A program made the translations under genes and the position numbers. This document shows, in pieces, positions 46,358-53,945 of a stretch of DNA of 64,000 nucleotides. The notes below the pieces were generated by a model that was given only the letters and a program-made list of their open reading frames with translations, did not search any database and was not told the DNA's origin. How positions within the stretch are numbered: the first letter of the stretch is position 1; each line of letters begins with the position of its first letter. Origin of the DNA: Flaviflagellibacter sp963786225 (GTDB lineage: Bacteria; Pseudomonadota; Alphaproteobacteria; Rhizobiales; Methylopilaceae); NCBI GenBank assembly GCA_963786225.1, contig CAWAYQ010000032.1:470795-534794 (forward strand). Reading direction: 5' to 3'.

Positions 46358-46547
46358 TCAGCGCGGCCTCTTCTTTTCGTCGAGCACTTCGGGCCCGGTG
46401 ATGCCGCCGCCGGGCTGGCTGGCCGAAGGCGGGTCGCTGGCGGGAAACGTATCCTCGACGCCCTTTTCCTGGTTTTTATCTTCCCGCTTCTTGTCTTTGT
46501 GAACCTGCTTGGGATTGCGCTCCGGCTGTCTTCGCGGGACTGTTCAT
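46358..46547 (-). CDS. Small hydrophilic protein with TFPASDPP motif (frameshifted)
   Basis: Starts at ATG 46547 after a strong GAGGAG site. The first codons read MNSPAKTA, then at about 46522 one extra base diverts the frame. The corrected frame is RNPKQVHKDKKREDKNQEKG followed by VEDTFPASDPPSAS and a Gly-rich end. Short proteins with the (D/S)TFPASDPPA motif are common in alphaproteobacteria and have no known function. Rejoined length is about 62 residues. Confidence 0.55.
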
Positions 46548-46655
46548 TACGGTTCTCCTCGGCCCGGTGTGGGTTCTTCAGGACTTCAACGTTCGGGTCT
46601 TGAGAAGGTTCAGCGGGTTGCCCGACGTGGGAGGCGTGCTTAAGGTCCGCGCCCG

Positions 46656-47298
46656 ATGACCACTCCTTTCGACCTTTCGCTTTATCTCGTCGCCGGGCGC
46701 CCCACGGTCGGCGCGCGGGGCCTGGAGGACACGATCCGTCAGGCGGTGACGGGCGGCGTGACCATGGTGCAGATCCGCGATCCCCGTGCCGCGACGCGTG
46801 AGCTCGTCGAAGAGACCTATGAGCTCAAAAAGCTGCTCGCGCCGCTGAACATCGCGTTGATCGTCAACGATCGCGTCGATGTCGTGCTCGCGGCCGGCGC
46901 GGACGGCGTGCATCTCGGTCAGGACGACATGGCGCCGTCGGATGCGCGGCGTCTGCTCGGTCCGGGTTTCATCATCGGCCTGTCGATCGGAAGCCCGGAC
47001 GAGTTCCAGGCGTCGCGCGATCATCTTCACGCCGTCGATTATCTCGGGGTCGGTCCGGTCCGCGCGACCTCGACGAAATCGAATGCCGGCGATTCCATCG
47101 GTGTTGAAGGGCTGGCCGCAATCCGCGCTTTGACCGAGCTTCCCATCGTCGGTATCGGCGGGCTTGGCGCGGGATACATTGCGCCGGTTATCCGTGCAGG
47201 CGCTCAAGGCGTCGCCGTCGTCTCCGCTATTTGCGGTGCGAGGAGATCCGGCGGAAGCGGCGCGTGAACTCATCGCGGAGATCAGGTCCGCGCGCTAA
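46656..47298 (+). CDS. thiE: Thiamine-phosphate synthase (frameshifted near the end)
   Basis: Joins the pyrimidine and thiazole moieties of thiamine. Family motifs are GGVTMVQIRDPRAATRELVE, LIVNDRVDVVLAAGADGVHL, GQDDM, DYLGVGPVRATSTKSNAG and IGGLGAGYIAPVIRAGA. After VVSAICGA one extra base at about 47241 leads to an early end at 47267; the neighbouring frame gives GDPAEAARELIAEIRSAR to 47298, the normal C-terminus. Rejoined length is about 213 residues. It is convergent with the iron-permease-like gene, 2 bases away. Confidence 0.88.
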
Positions 47299-47300
47299 AA

Positions 47301-47754
47301 TCAGTTCACTTTGCGTTCGATGGTCTTTGCCGTTTTCGTATTGGCATGGCGGATCTTCTTGTCGCCGTTCCTTTTCGCATTTACCTCCCGCGTTCAGTTC
47401 GGCCTTCGCGCGCGCTTCGCATTTTTTCCGCAACGCTTCGAGCTCTTCCTCCGTCAGCCGTTCAATGCCGACGAACCTGTTTTGCGCGGCGCTCGCGCGG
47501 ATCAGTTCGTCGAGTTTGGTCTGGATTGCGACGCCGTCGCGGTTCTGGGTGTTCTGGATGAGGAACACCATCAGGAAGGTGATGATCGTCGTGCCGGTGT
47601 TGATGATGAGCTGCCAGGTGTCGGAATAGCCGAACAGCGGTCCGGTCAACGCCCACCCAGCGACGATGGCGCAGCACACCGCAAAGGTGACGGGCTTTCC
47701 GGTGAAATGCGCTACGGCATTCGCAATTTGTCCAAATCTTCCCGAGACGGTCAT
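47301..47754 (-). CDS. Low-affinity iron permease family protein (frameshifted)
   Basis: The start at 47754 (MTVSGRFGQIANAVAHFTGK) leads into the two-helix core typical of this family (VTFAVCCAIVAGWALTGPLF, then TIITFLMVFLIQNTQNRD) and KLDELIRASAAQNRFVGIE. An extra G in the run at 47387-47389 diverts the frame; without it the protein continues EVNAKRNGDKKIRHANTK to a stop 2 bases from thiE. That tidy convergent end supports the correction. Transport of iron is not proven for bacterial members. Confidence 0.75.
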
Positions 47755-47872
47755 CGTCCATTCCTTCCAGCAAACCGGATTGATAACTCGCGGCGGCGAA
47801 ATCCGTTGCGCGGGTCTTTTTATGCGCGCGATCCGACCCCAAATCCGGTGGAGACCGTAGAGGAGACGCCGA

Positions 47873-48508
47873 GTGCAAGAGAACGAGCGCCAACTGATCG
47901 ACGACTTGTTTGCCCGCCTGCGCGGCGCGGAGGGGCAGAACCGCGATCCCGAAATCGAACGGCTGATCGCCGCGGAACTCCGGCGCGCGCCCAATGCGCC
48001 TTATGCGATGGCGCAAACCATCATTGCCCAGAACCAGGCGCTTGAAGCCGCAGCGGCGCGCATCGAGGAACTGGAAGGCGGCCGGCACTATGAAGGCGAA
48101 GAGGACGAGCCCGTGCGCGGCGCGATGGGCGCGCCCAGACCAGAAGCTCGCGGCAGTGTTCCCGGTTTCGGGCGCGGCGCGGGCGCGCAAGGCGGCGGAG
48201 GCTTTCTCGCCAATGCCGGACAGGTGGCGCTCGGCGTTGGCGGCGGCATTCTGCTCGGCGAGGCGGCGAAATCCTTGTTCGGTACCGGCTCCGAAGCTCA
48301 GGCCGCGACCGGCGCGGCGGATACGGCCTCTGCCGGCAATCCGCTGTCGCAGGATGCCGGCGCCGGTGATGTCGGCGGCGGAGCGGAAGAAAGCGGGGGC
48401 GGCGGCTTGTTCGGCTGGCTGTTCGGCGGCGACTCGTCGCAGGATAACAATGCTGACGACAGCGGCGGCTTCGATGATGGCGGCGATGGAGATGGCGGCG
48501 GGGACTGA
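47873..48508 (+). CDS. DUF2076 family protein
   Basis: A 211-residue protein from a GTG start. The N-terminal helical domain (ERQLIDDLFARLRGAE, YAMAQTIIAQNQALEAAAAR) matches DUF2076. The middle and C-terminus are rich in glycine with a glycine-zipper-like hydrophobic segment (QVALGVGGGILLGEAAKSLF) and an acidic Asp/Gly tail. It may associate with the membrane. Function unknown. Confidence 0.75.
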   Translation: MQENERQLIDDLFARLRGAEGQNRDPEIERLIAAELRRAPNAPYAMAQTIIAQNQALEAAAARIEELEGGRHYEGEEDEPVRGAMGAPRPEARGSVPGFGRGAGAQGGGGFLANAGQVALGVGGGILLGEAAKSLFGTGSEAQAATGAADTASAGNPLSQDAGAGDVGGGAEESGGGGLFGWLFGGDSSQDNNADDSGGFDDGGDGDGGGD

Positions 48509-48520
48509 TCGCCGAAAACA

Positions 48521-48547
48521 AAACGGCGCGCCCAGGGCGCGCCGTTT
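48521..48547. terminator. Rho-independent terminator between convergent genes
   Basis: AAACGGCGCGCC and GGCGCGCCGTTT pair perfectly around CAG. It lies 12 bases past the DUF2076 stop and 25 bases past the L,D-transpeptidase stop, so it can serve both. Confidence 0.85.
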
Positions 48548-48572
48548 CACTTTCATGTAACGACAATGAGCG

Positions 48573-49335
48573 TCAGAGAACCTTGACGGTGGTGCCGACC
48601 GGACACACGCTCGTAAAGATCCTGGACGTCCTCATTCGTCATGCGGAAGCAGCCGGACGAGACGGCCTGGCCGATCGTCCACGGTTCGTTGGAGCCGTGA
48701 ATGCGGTAGAGCGTCGAACCGAGATAGAGCGCACGGGCGCCGAGCGGATTGTTCGGTCCGCCCGCCATCATCACCGGGAGGTCCGGGCGACGCTGGCGCA
48801 TTTCCGCCGGCGGATGCCAGGTCGGCCATTCCTGCTTGTTGGTGACTTTGTGCGTGCCGGCCCATGAGAAGCCGGCGCGGCCGACGCCGACGCCGTAGCG
48901 CAGGGCCGAGCCGTCGTTCTGGACGAGATAGAGGAACCGCGACTTCGTATCGATGACGATCGAGCCGGGCTGTTCCGATCCGTTGTAGGGAACCACCTGC
49001 TTCCTGAACTGCTGCGGGATCGAGCGGCGCGGTTGGGCCGGGTTCTGTGGCGTTTCGATGCGCGCATTCCGCGGCGTCGCCTCGCGCGTATACGGATTGT
49101 AGTACATCCGCTCGCGCCTCGGCACAATGTAGTTGGCGCGGGGAGTGTACATACGATTATACTGCGGCGGTGCATAGAACCGGGGTTCGCTGCGGACCTC
49201 GTAGACCGGCTCGCGCTGGCGCTCGGTGCTGATGACCTCCTCGACATAGCCGCGCGGCTGGGAATAGGTCTGGGCCAAGGCGGGCGAGGTGGCGACAAGA
49301 GCGCCGACGATGAGAATGAAGCGGGTGAAAGTCAT
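48573..49335 (-). CDS. L,D-transpeptidase, YkuD family (frameshifted at the end)
   Basis: Periplasmic enzyme that makes 3-3 peptidoglycan crosslinks or attaches proteins to the wall. Start at 49335 gives a signal peptide (FILIVGALVATSPALAQ). The catalytic motif is RIHGSNEPWTIGQAVSSGCF with His and Cys, preceded by SIVIDTKSRFLYLV. After LYERVS one extra base at about 48600 sends the frame past the normal end; the corrected frame is VGTTVKVL with a stop at 48573. Rejoined length is about 253 residues. A Tyr/Pro/Arg-rich linker follows the signal. Confidence 0.88.
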
Positions 49336-49472
49336 CGGAGTAACCCCACGAACGTGACGCCTGAACAGAACGGGCGATTGATGGCGCATTCTAGTCGTCC
49401 GGCGGCAAATCCTTGGTGAACATTTCGCTGCACCGCCGGCCACGGTCGCAAGGGCCGCGCGTAACTGTCGCT

Positions 49473-49519
49473 ATGGTTTATGAATTCTTTAAGGCGGCCG
49501 GTGACCCTTCATAAACCAT
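49473..49519. promoter_or_regulatory. 12-bp inverted repeat upstream of cheZ
   Basis: ATGGTTTATGAA and TTCATAAACCAT are exact arms separated by 23 bases, ending 12 bases before the cheZ ATG. It could be an operator for a dimeric regulator or a leader hairpin covering the translation start. No known consensus was recognised. Confidence 0.45.
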
Positions 49520-49531
49520 CGTGAGGCATAA

Positions 49532-50285
49532 ATGGTCCTCAACCGGTCTGGATCCCTCATGAAACGCGCATACAAACCCTTTCGTGTCGAAGCCATGCTG
49601 CGCGGAGATGCCGCCTCCGTGCTTTCGGTTCCGGACGGTTCTTCGGCTCATCGCCATGCCGAACTGATGGCCGAATTGGCCAAACTGCGCGCCATGGTGA
49701 AGCCCGCGGCCGAAATTTCGTCGGACGCGATCGAAATCGTTCCGCCGCGAACTCAGCGAGGCGTCGAAGCTCAAGGCCGAGCTCGACACCATTCGCGAGG
49801 CGATCCAACGCACCAAGCAGGAAATCGCGACGCTTCACGGATCGAACTTCGAAAACGCGCAGATGTCGCGCGTCTCGGGCGAGCTCGGCGCCGTGGTCGC
49901 CGGTACGGAAGCCGCGACCGAATCCATCCTCGAGGCCGCCGAATTCATCGACGATCACGCGATGCAGCTGCACGCGCACGTAAAGACGGAACGCGACCGG
50001 GTGCTGGCGTCGGAAATTCAGGAAAAGGTCGTCAACATCTTTGAAGCCTGCAATTTCCAGGACCTCACCGGCCAGCGCATCACCAAAGTCGTTTCGACAC
50101 TTTCATTCGTCGAAAACCGGATCGAACGCATGATCGAGATCTGGGGCGGCATCGAACAGTTCAAGGACATTTCGCCGGATAGCCCGCCCGTGCCGAAGGG
50201 GGACAAGGCACTGCTCAACGGTCCCGCGCTCGCGACCGATGTCGGCCGCGCCTCGCAGGACGACATCGACGCGCTGTTTGGCTAG
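49532..50285 (+). CDS. cheZ: Protein phosphatase CheZ (frameshifted)
   Basis: Dephosphorylates CheY-P or a related receiver in chemotaxis or cell-cycle signalling. The catalytic segment NFQDLTGQRITKVVSTLSF with the key Gln is intact, and the C-terminus SQDDIDALFG matches the CheY-binding tail. The frame breaks at about 49742; one base less gives RRELSEASKLKAELDTIREA and a long helix. Start 49532 is chosen because GAGG precedes it; ATG 49559 is an alternative. Rejoined length is about 250 residues. Confidence 0.85.
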
Positions 50286-50336
50286 CTACCTTCTCCCTCG
50301 TTGGGGAGAAGGTACTTGCGTAGGGGAGAAGGTACT
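50286..50336. repeat. Palindromic repeat, short form
   Basis: ACCTTCTCCC and GGGAGAAGGT form a hairpin, and GGGGAGAAGGTACTT is then repeated once more. It lies at the ends of convergent cheZ and the secreted protein gene and resembles the longer elements elsewhere in the window. Confidence 0.6.
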
Positions 50337-50734
50337 TACCCGCCGCACTTCACATAAACGACGGTGCCGTAGCGCGCCGCGAGACCGGTATCGGTCCAGG
50401 TCAGCTCGAAGCTGCCGGGCGCGAACGCCGTGATCGTGCGCTCGAACTTTTTCGGCCCGCCCTCGAGCTTGTCCAGCGGGGTGAGCTTTTTGCCCTTCAC
50501 CTGGATCTCGCGCAGCTTCTCGTCGGCGACATACATCATCAGGTTCCCGGCCGGGTTCTTCGCGATGGTGTAGGGCGAGCCGCAGGTCTGCCTGGCCCAG
50601 CCCGGCGCCTTCGCCTTGTCCTCCGGCTTCCAGAACGATGCGACGCCCCAGCGGCCGGCGAGGTCGTCCACGGACTGCGCGAGGGCCGGAACGGGGGCAA
50701 GAAGGAAGGCGGTAAACAGCAGGCGCGCGATCAT
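50336..50734 (-). CDS. Secreted hypothetical protein
   Basis: A 132-residue protein with a signal peptide (ARLLFTAFLLAPVPALAQ). The mature part begins SVDDLAGRWGVASFWKPED, has one cysteine near the start (TCGSPYTI) and one at the end (VYVKCGG) that could form a disulfide, and looks like a small beta-rich fold. Start 50734 is chosen for the signal peptide. No named family recognised. Confidence 0.7.
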   Translation of the reverse strand: MIARLLFTAFLLAPVPALAQSVDDLAGRWGVASFWKPEDKAKAPGWARQTCGSPYTIAKNPAGNLMMYVADEKLREIQVKGKKLTPLDKLEGGPKKFERTITAFAPGSFELTWTDTGLAARYGTVVYVKCGG

Positions 50735-50797
50735 AAGGATTAAGCTCCGTGGCCCGGATCGGTTGACGCCGGGCAGATAAGGCGCGCATCTCGCCCC

Positions 50798-51460
50798 ATG
50801 ACCGATCTTTCCGCAAGTGAGAAGCCAGATCCTCACATCGAAGAGGGCCGCCTGCTGTTCGCGGGCGAATGCTCATTCATCAAGGGCGCCGTCGCGATGG
50901 ACGGCGTTCCCGAAAACGACGGCGTCGAGATCGCTCTCGCCGGACGCTCGAATGTGGGCAAATCCTCGCTCGTCAATTCGCTGACCGGCCGCAAGACGCT
51001 TGCCAAGGTCTCGAATACGCCGGGCCGCACCCAGGAACTGAACTTCTTTCGTATCGGCAATCATCTGACTCTGGTCGACATGCCGGGCTACGGCTTTGCC
51101 AGCGCCCCCGCCGCGAAGGTGCGGGCCTGGACCAAACTGGTCCTCGAATACCTCCGGGCGCGTCCGAATCTGGGCCGCGTCTATGTCCTGATCGACAGTC
51201 GCCACGGCCTGAAAAACACCGACACCCCGGTGCTCGATCTCCTGGATAAAACGGCGGTGTCCTATCAAATCGTTCTGACCAAGACCGACCAGTTGAAGCC
51301 CGCGGAGCTCGAAGCGCGGATCGCGGAGGTCAAGGCCGGAATCGCCAGACGCCCCGCCGCCTACCCCGAAGTCATTGCCACTTCATCGCGCGAGGGCGCG
51401 GGCCTCGCCGATCTCAAAACCGCCATTGCGCGGCTGATCGCCGAAAGGAACGCCTATTGA
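50798..51460 (+). CDS. engB: Ribosome biogenesis GTP-binding protein EngB
   Basis: YihA/EngB-type GTPase involved in ribosome assembly. The 220-residue protein has G1 LAGRSNVGKSSLVNSL, the G2 region NTPGRTQ, G3 LVDMPGYGFA and G4 VLTKTDQLK, with ATSSREGAGL as the G5 region. The stop overlaps the TTG start of the next gene. The string engB-DUF423-argB-HAD is tightly packed. Confidence 0.95.
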   Translation: MTDLSASEKPDPHIEEGRLLFAGECSFIKGAVAMDGVPENDGVEIALAGRSNVGKSSLVNSLTGRKTLAKVSNTPGRTQELNFFRIGNHLTLVDMPGYGFASAPAAKVRAWTKLVLEYLRARPNLGRVYVLIDSRHGLKNTDTPVLDLLDKTAVSYQIVLTKTDQLKPAELEARIAEVKAGIARRPAAYPEVIATSSREGAGLADLKTAIARLIAERNAY

Positions 51461-51816
51461 GCCAGCTCTTCATCATCGTCGCCGGTCTGTTCGGCGCGCT
51501 CGGCGTCGCCTTTGCCGCCGTGGCCGCGCATGGCGCCGCCGCCGCGACCCTCGGCTCGGCCTCCCAGATGCTGCTGTTTCATGCCCCGGCGCTTCTGGCG
51601 CTCGGTCTCTATGGCCGCGCCGGAAATCCCGGTCTGACGCTTCAGGCGGGCGGCGTGGTCATCATCCTCGGCTGCGCGCTGTTCGCCGGAGACCTGGCCA
51701 TGCGCCATTACCGCGACCATTCCCTGTTTCCGATGGCGGCGCCGTCCGGCGGGACTTTGATGATCCTGGGATGGGCGGTCATCCTCGCCGCCGGTGTTCT
51801 CCTCAGAAAGCCCTGA
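51457..51816 (+). CDS. DUF423 membrane protein
   Basis: A 119-residue protein of the DUF423/YgdD family with four hydrophobic helices (LFIIVAGLFGALGVAFAAVA, LLFHAPALLALGLYG, VVIILGCALFAGDLAM, MILGWAVILAAGVLL) and the family motif AAHG. It starts with TTG overlapping the engB stop. Function unknown. Confidence 0.88.
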   Translation: MSQLFIIVAGLFGALGVAFAAVAAHGAAAATLGSASQMLLFHAPALLALGLYGRAGNPGLTLQAGGVVIILGCALFAGDLAMRHYRDHSLFPMAAPSGGTLMILGWAVILAAGVLLRKP

Positions 51817-51859
51817 TTGAGCGCGAGCCTCTAAGCGGCTAGAAACGCCGCGATCTTCC

Positions 51860-52765
51860 GTGGATTTTCAGTTCATGACCGACAAAGAGATTTCGGCGCA
51901 CGACCGCGCCCGTGTCCTCGCCGAGGCGCTGCCGCAGCTGCAGCACTATGACGATGCGACGATCGTGGTGAAATACGGCGGCCACGCGATGGGCGACGAG
52001 CATCTGGCGCGCCAGTTCGCGCGCGACATCGTCATGCTCAAGATTTCAGGCCTGCATCCTATCGTGGTTCACGGCGGCGGCCCGCAGATCGGCGCGATGC
52101 TCGACCGGCTCAACATCAAGAGCGAGTTCCAGCAGGGCCTGCGCGTCACCGACCGCGCGACCATGGACGTGGTCGAAATGGTGCTCGCGGGCTCGATCAA
52201 CAAAGGCATCGTTGCCGCCATCAATGCCGAAGGCGGCCGCGCCATCGGTCTGTCCGGCAAGGACGGCGGCATGGTCGTCGCCCGCAAGGTCACGAGCCTC
52301 ATCAACGGCCAGACCGGCGAGGAGGGCGAGATCGATCTCGGCTTTGTCGGCGAACCGGAAGCGGTCGACCGGCGCGTGCTCGACATCGTCTCCCAGTCCG
52401 ATCTCATCCCCGTCATCGCGCCGATCGCGGCATCACGCTGGGGCGAGACCTACAACATCAATGCCGACACGTTCGCCGGTGCGATCGCCGGCGCCTTGCG
52501 CGCGCGGCGCCTGCTTCTGCTCACCGACGTGCCGGGCGTGCTCGACAAGGAAAAAGTCCTCATCAAGCAGCTGACCATCGACGAGGCCCGCCGCCGCATT
52601 GCCGACGGCACGGTGGTCGGCGGCATGATCCCGAAAGTGCAGACCTGCATCGAGGCGCTGGAGCGCGGCGTCGAAGGCGTCGTCATCCTCGACGGCAAGG
52701 TCCCGCACGCGGTTCTGCTCGAACTCCTGACGGATCATGGCGCGGGCTCTCTCATCACCCGCTGA
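51860..52765 (+). CDS. argB: Acetylglutamate kinase
   Basis: Phosphorylates N-acetylglutamate, the second step of arginine synthesis. The 301-residue protein has IVVKYGGHAMGDEHLARQFA, VHGGGPQIGAMLDRL, AEGGRAIGLSGKDGG and NINADTFAGAIAGAL. The N-terminal extension ahead of the kinase core is typical of arginine-inhibited hexameric forms. Starts GTG 51860 or ATG 51875 are both possible. The 3' end overlaps the next gene by 29 bases. Confidence 0.96.
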   Translation: MDFQFMTDKEISAHDRARVLAEALPQLQHYDDATIVVKYGGHAMGDEHLARQFARDIVMLKISGLHPIVVHGGGPQIGAMLDRLNIKSEFQQGLRVTDRATMDVVEMVLAGSINKGIVAAINAEGGRAIGLSGKDGGMVVARKVTSLINGQTGEEGEIDLGFVGEPEAVDRRVLDIVSQSDLIPVIAPIAASRWGETYNINADTFAGAIAGALRARRLLLLTDVPGVLDKEKVLIKQLTIDEARRRIADGTVVGGMIPKVQTCIEALERGVEGVVILDGKVPHAVLLELLTDHGAGSLITR

Positions 52766-53460
52766 AGCCCGAGGCTTCGGGCACGTCGAGACCTGGATCT
52801 TCGATCTCGACAACACCCTCTATCCGCCGTCGTGCAGGCTGTTCGACCTGATCGACCAGCGCATGACGCTCTACATCGCGAACCTGCTCGGCATCGACGC
52901 GATCTCGGCGCGGCGGCTGCAAAAGGACTATTACCGAAAGTACGGGACGAGCCTACGCGGCCTGATGGAGGTCGAGGGCGTCGACCCGCACGATTTCATG
53001 GACTTCGTCCACGACATCTCGCACGAAAAGCTCGTGCCCAATCCGGCTTTGATCGACGCCATTTCGGCGCTGCCGGGCAAACGTTACGTCATGACAAACG
53101 GGTCGCGCGGCCATGCCGAGCGCTGCGCCGCGTCGCTCGGCCTGTCCGATCTCTTTCACGATATTTTCGACGTCGCCCAGGCCGATTTCATTCCGAAGCC
53201 CGCAAGCCGAAACCTATGACCGCTTCGTCCGCCATCTCGGCGTGACGCCCGCGAATGCCGCGATGTTCGAGGATCTCGCCCGCAATCTTGCGGTGCCCCA
53301 CACGCTCGGAATGACGACGGTGCTGGTCCTGCCGCAGGGCGAGGACATTCCCGAACGCGCAATGCACGAGGAAGACAGCGTGCAGGGGCCCTATGTCGAC
53401 CACGTCACCGACGATCTCGCGGGCTTCCTCGCGCGCATCGGAACGGACGGCGCCGCGTGA
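52737..53460 (+). CDS. HAD-family pyrimidine 5'-nucleotidase-like phosphatase (frameshifted)
   Basis: HAD phosphatase with catalytic aspartates in WIFDLDNTLYPPSC, motif II in YVMTNGSRGHAERC and, after rejoining, motif IV MFEDLARNL. This set matches the SDT1-type pyrimidine 5'-nucleotidases of alphaproteobacteria. The CCC at 53199-53201 appears to contain one base too many: AAGCCGCAA restores KPQAETYDRFVRHLGVTPAN to the stop at 53460. Rejoined length is about 240 residues. Substrate is inferred from the family. Confidence 0.85.
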
Positions 53461-53945
53461 GACCGGCCTCGCCGCTCCGCGAGGCCCGCGACGGTGACGG
53501 GCCGGGGATCGGCGCATTGATCGCGGGCGTCTATGCCGAATATCCCGGTATTGTCTTTCTCGACGAGGAATATCCTGAGCTTGCCGCGCCGGCCAGCTAT
53601 TACCGCGCGCGCGATGGCCGATGGTGGGTGCTGGAAGACGAAAGCGGTATCTTCGGCAGCGTTGCGGTGGCCCGCGACGATCGGCCGGGTGCGTACGAGC
53701 TGTTCAAGCTCTACCTCCGCCGCGACAGACGCGGCAGCGGCGCGGCCGATGCGCTTCTTTCTCAAGCCCTCGCCTTTGCGCGGACCGAGGGAGGCCAGAC
53801 CATGATATTGTGGACCGACACCCGTTTTCTGGCCGGCCACCGCTTCTACGAGAAGAACGGTTTCGTGCGCGGCGCGGAGGAGCGCACGCTCGACGACGCG
53901 TCGAAAAGCCGTGAATACATCTTCCGGCGGGATCTGGGATCGTGA
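53457..53945 (+). CDS. GNAT family N-acetyltransferase
   Basis: A 162-residue acetyltransferase with the acetyl-CoA loop LYLRRDRRGSGAADALLSQA (about 97-116) and the C-terminal HRFYEKNGFVRG. It starts with GTG overlapping the HAD gene stop. The acceptor is unknown. It is followed by ndvA with a 4-base overlap. Confidence 0.85.
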   Translation: MRPASPLREARDGDGPGIGALIAGVYAEYPGIVFLDEEYPELAAPASYYRARDGRWWVLEDESGIFGSVAVARDDRPGAYELFKLYLRRDRRGSGAADALLSQALAFARTEGGQTMILWTDTRFLAGHRFYEKNGFVRGAEERTLDDASKSREYIFRRDLGS

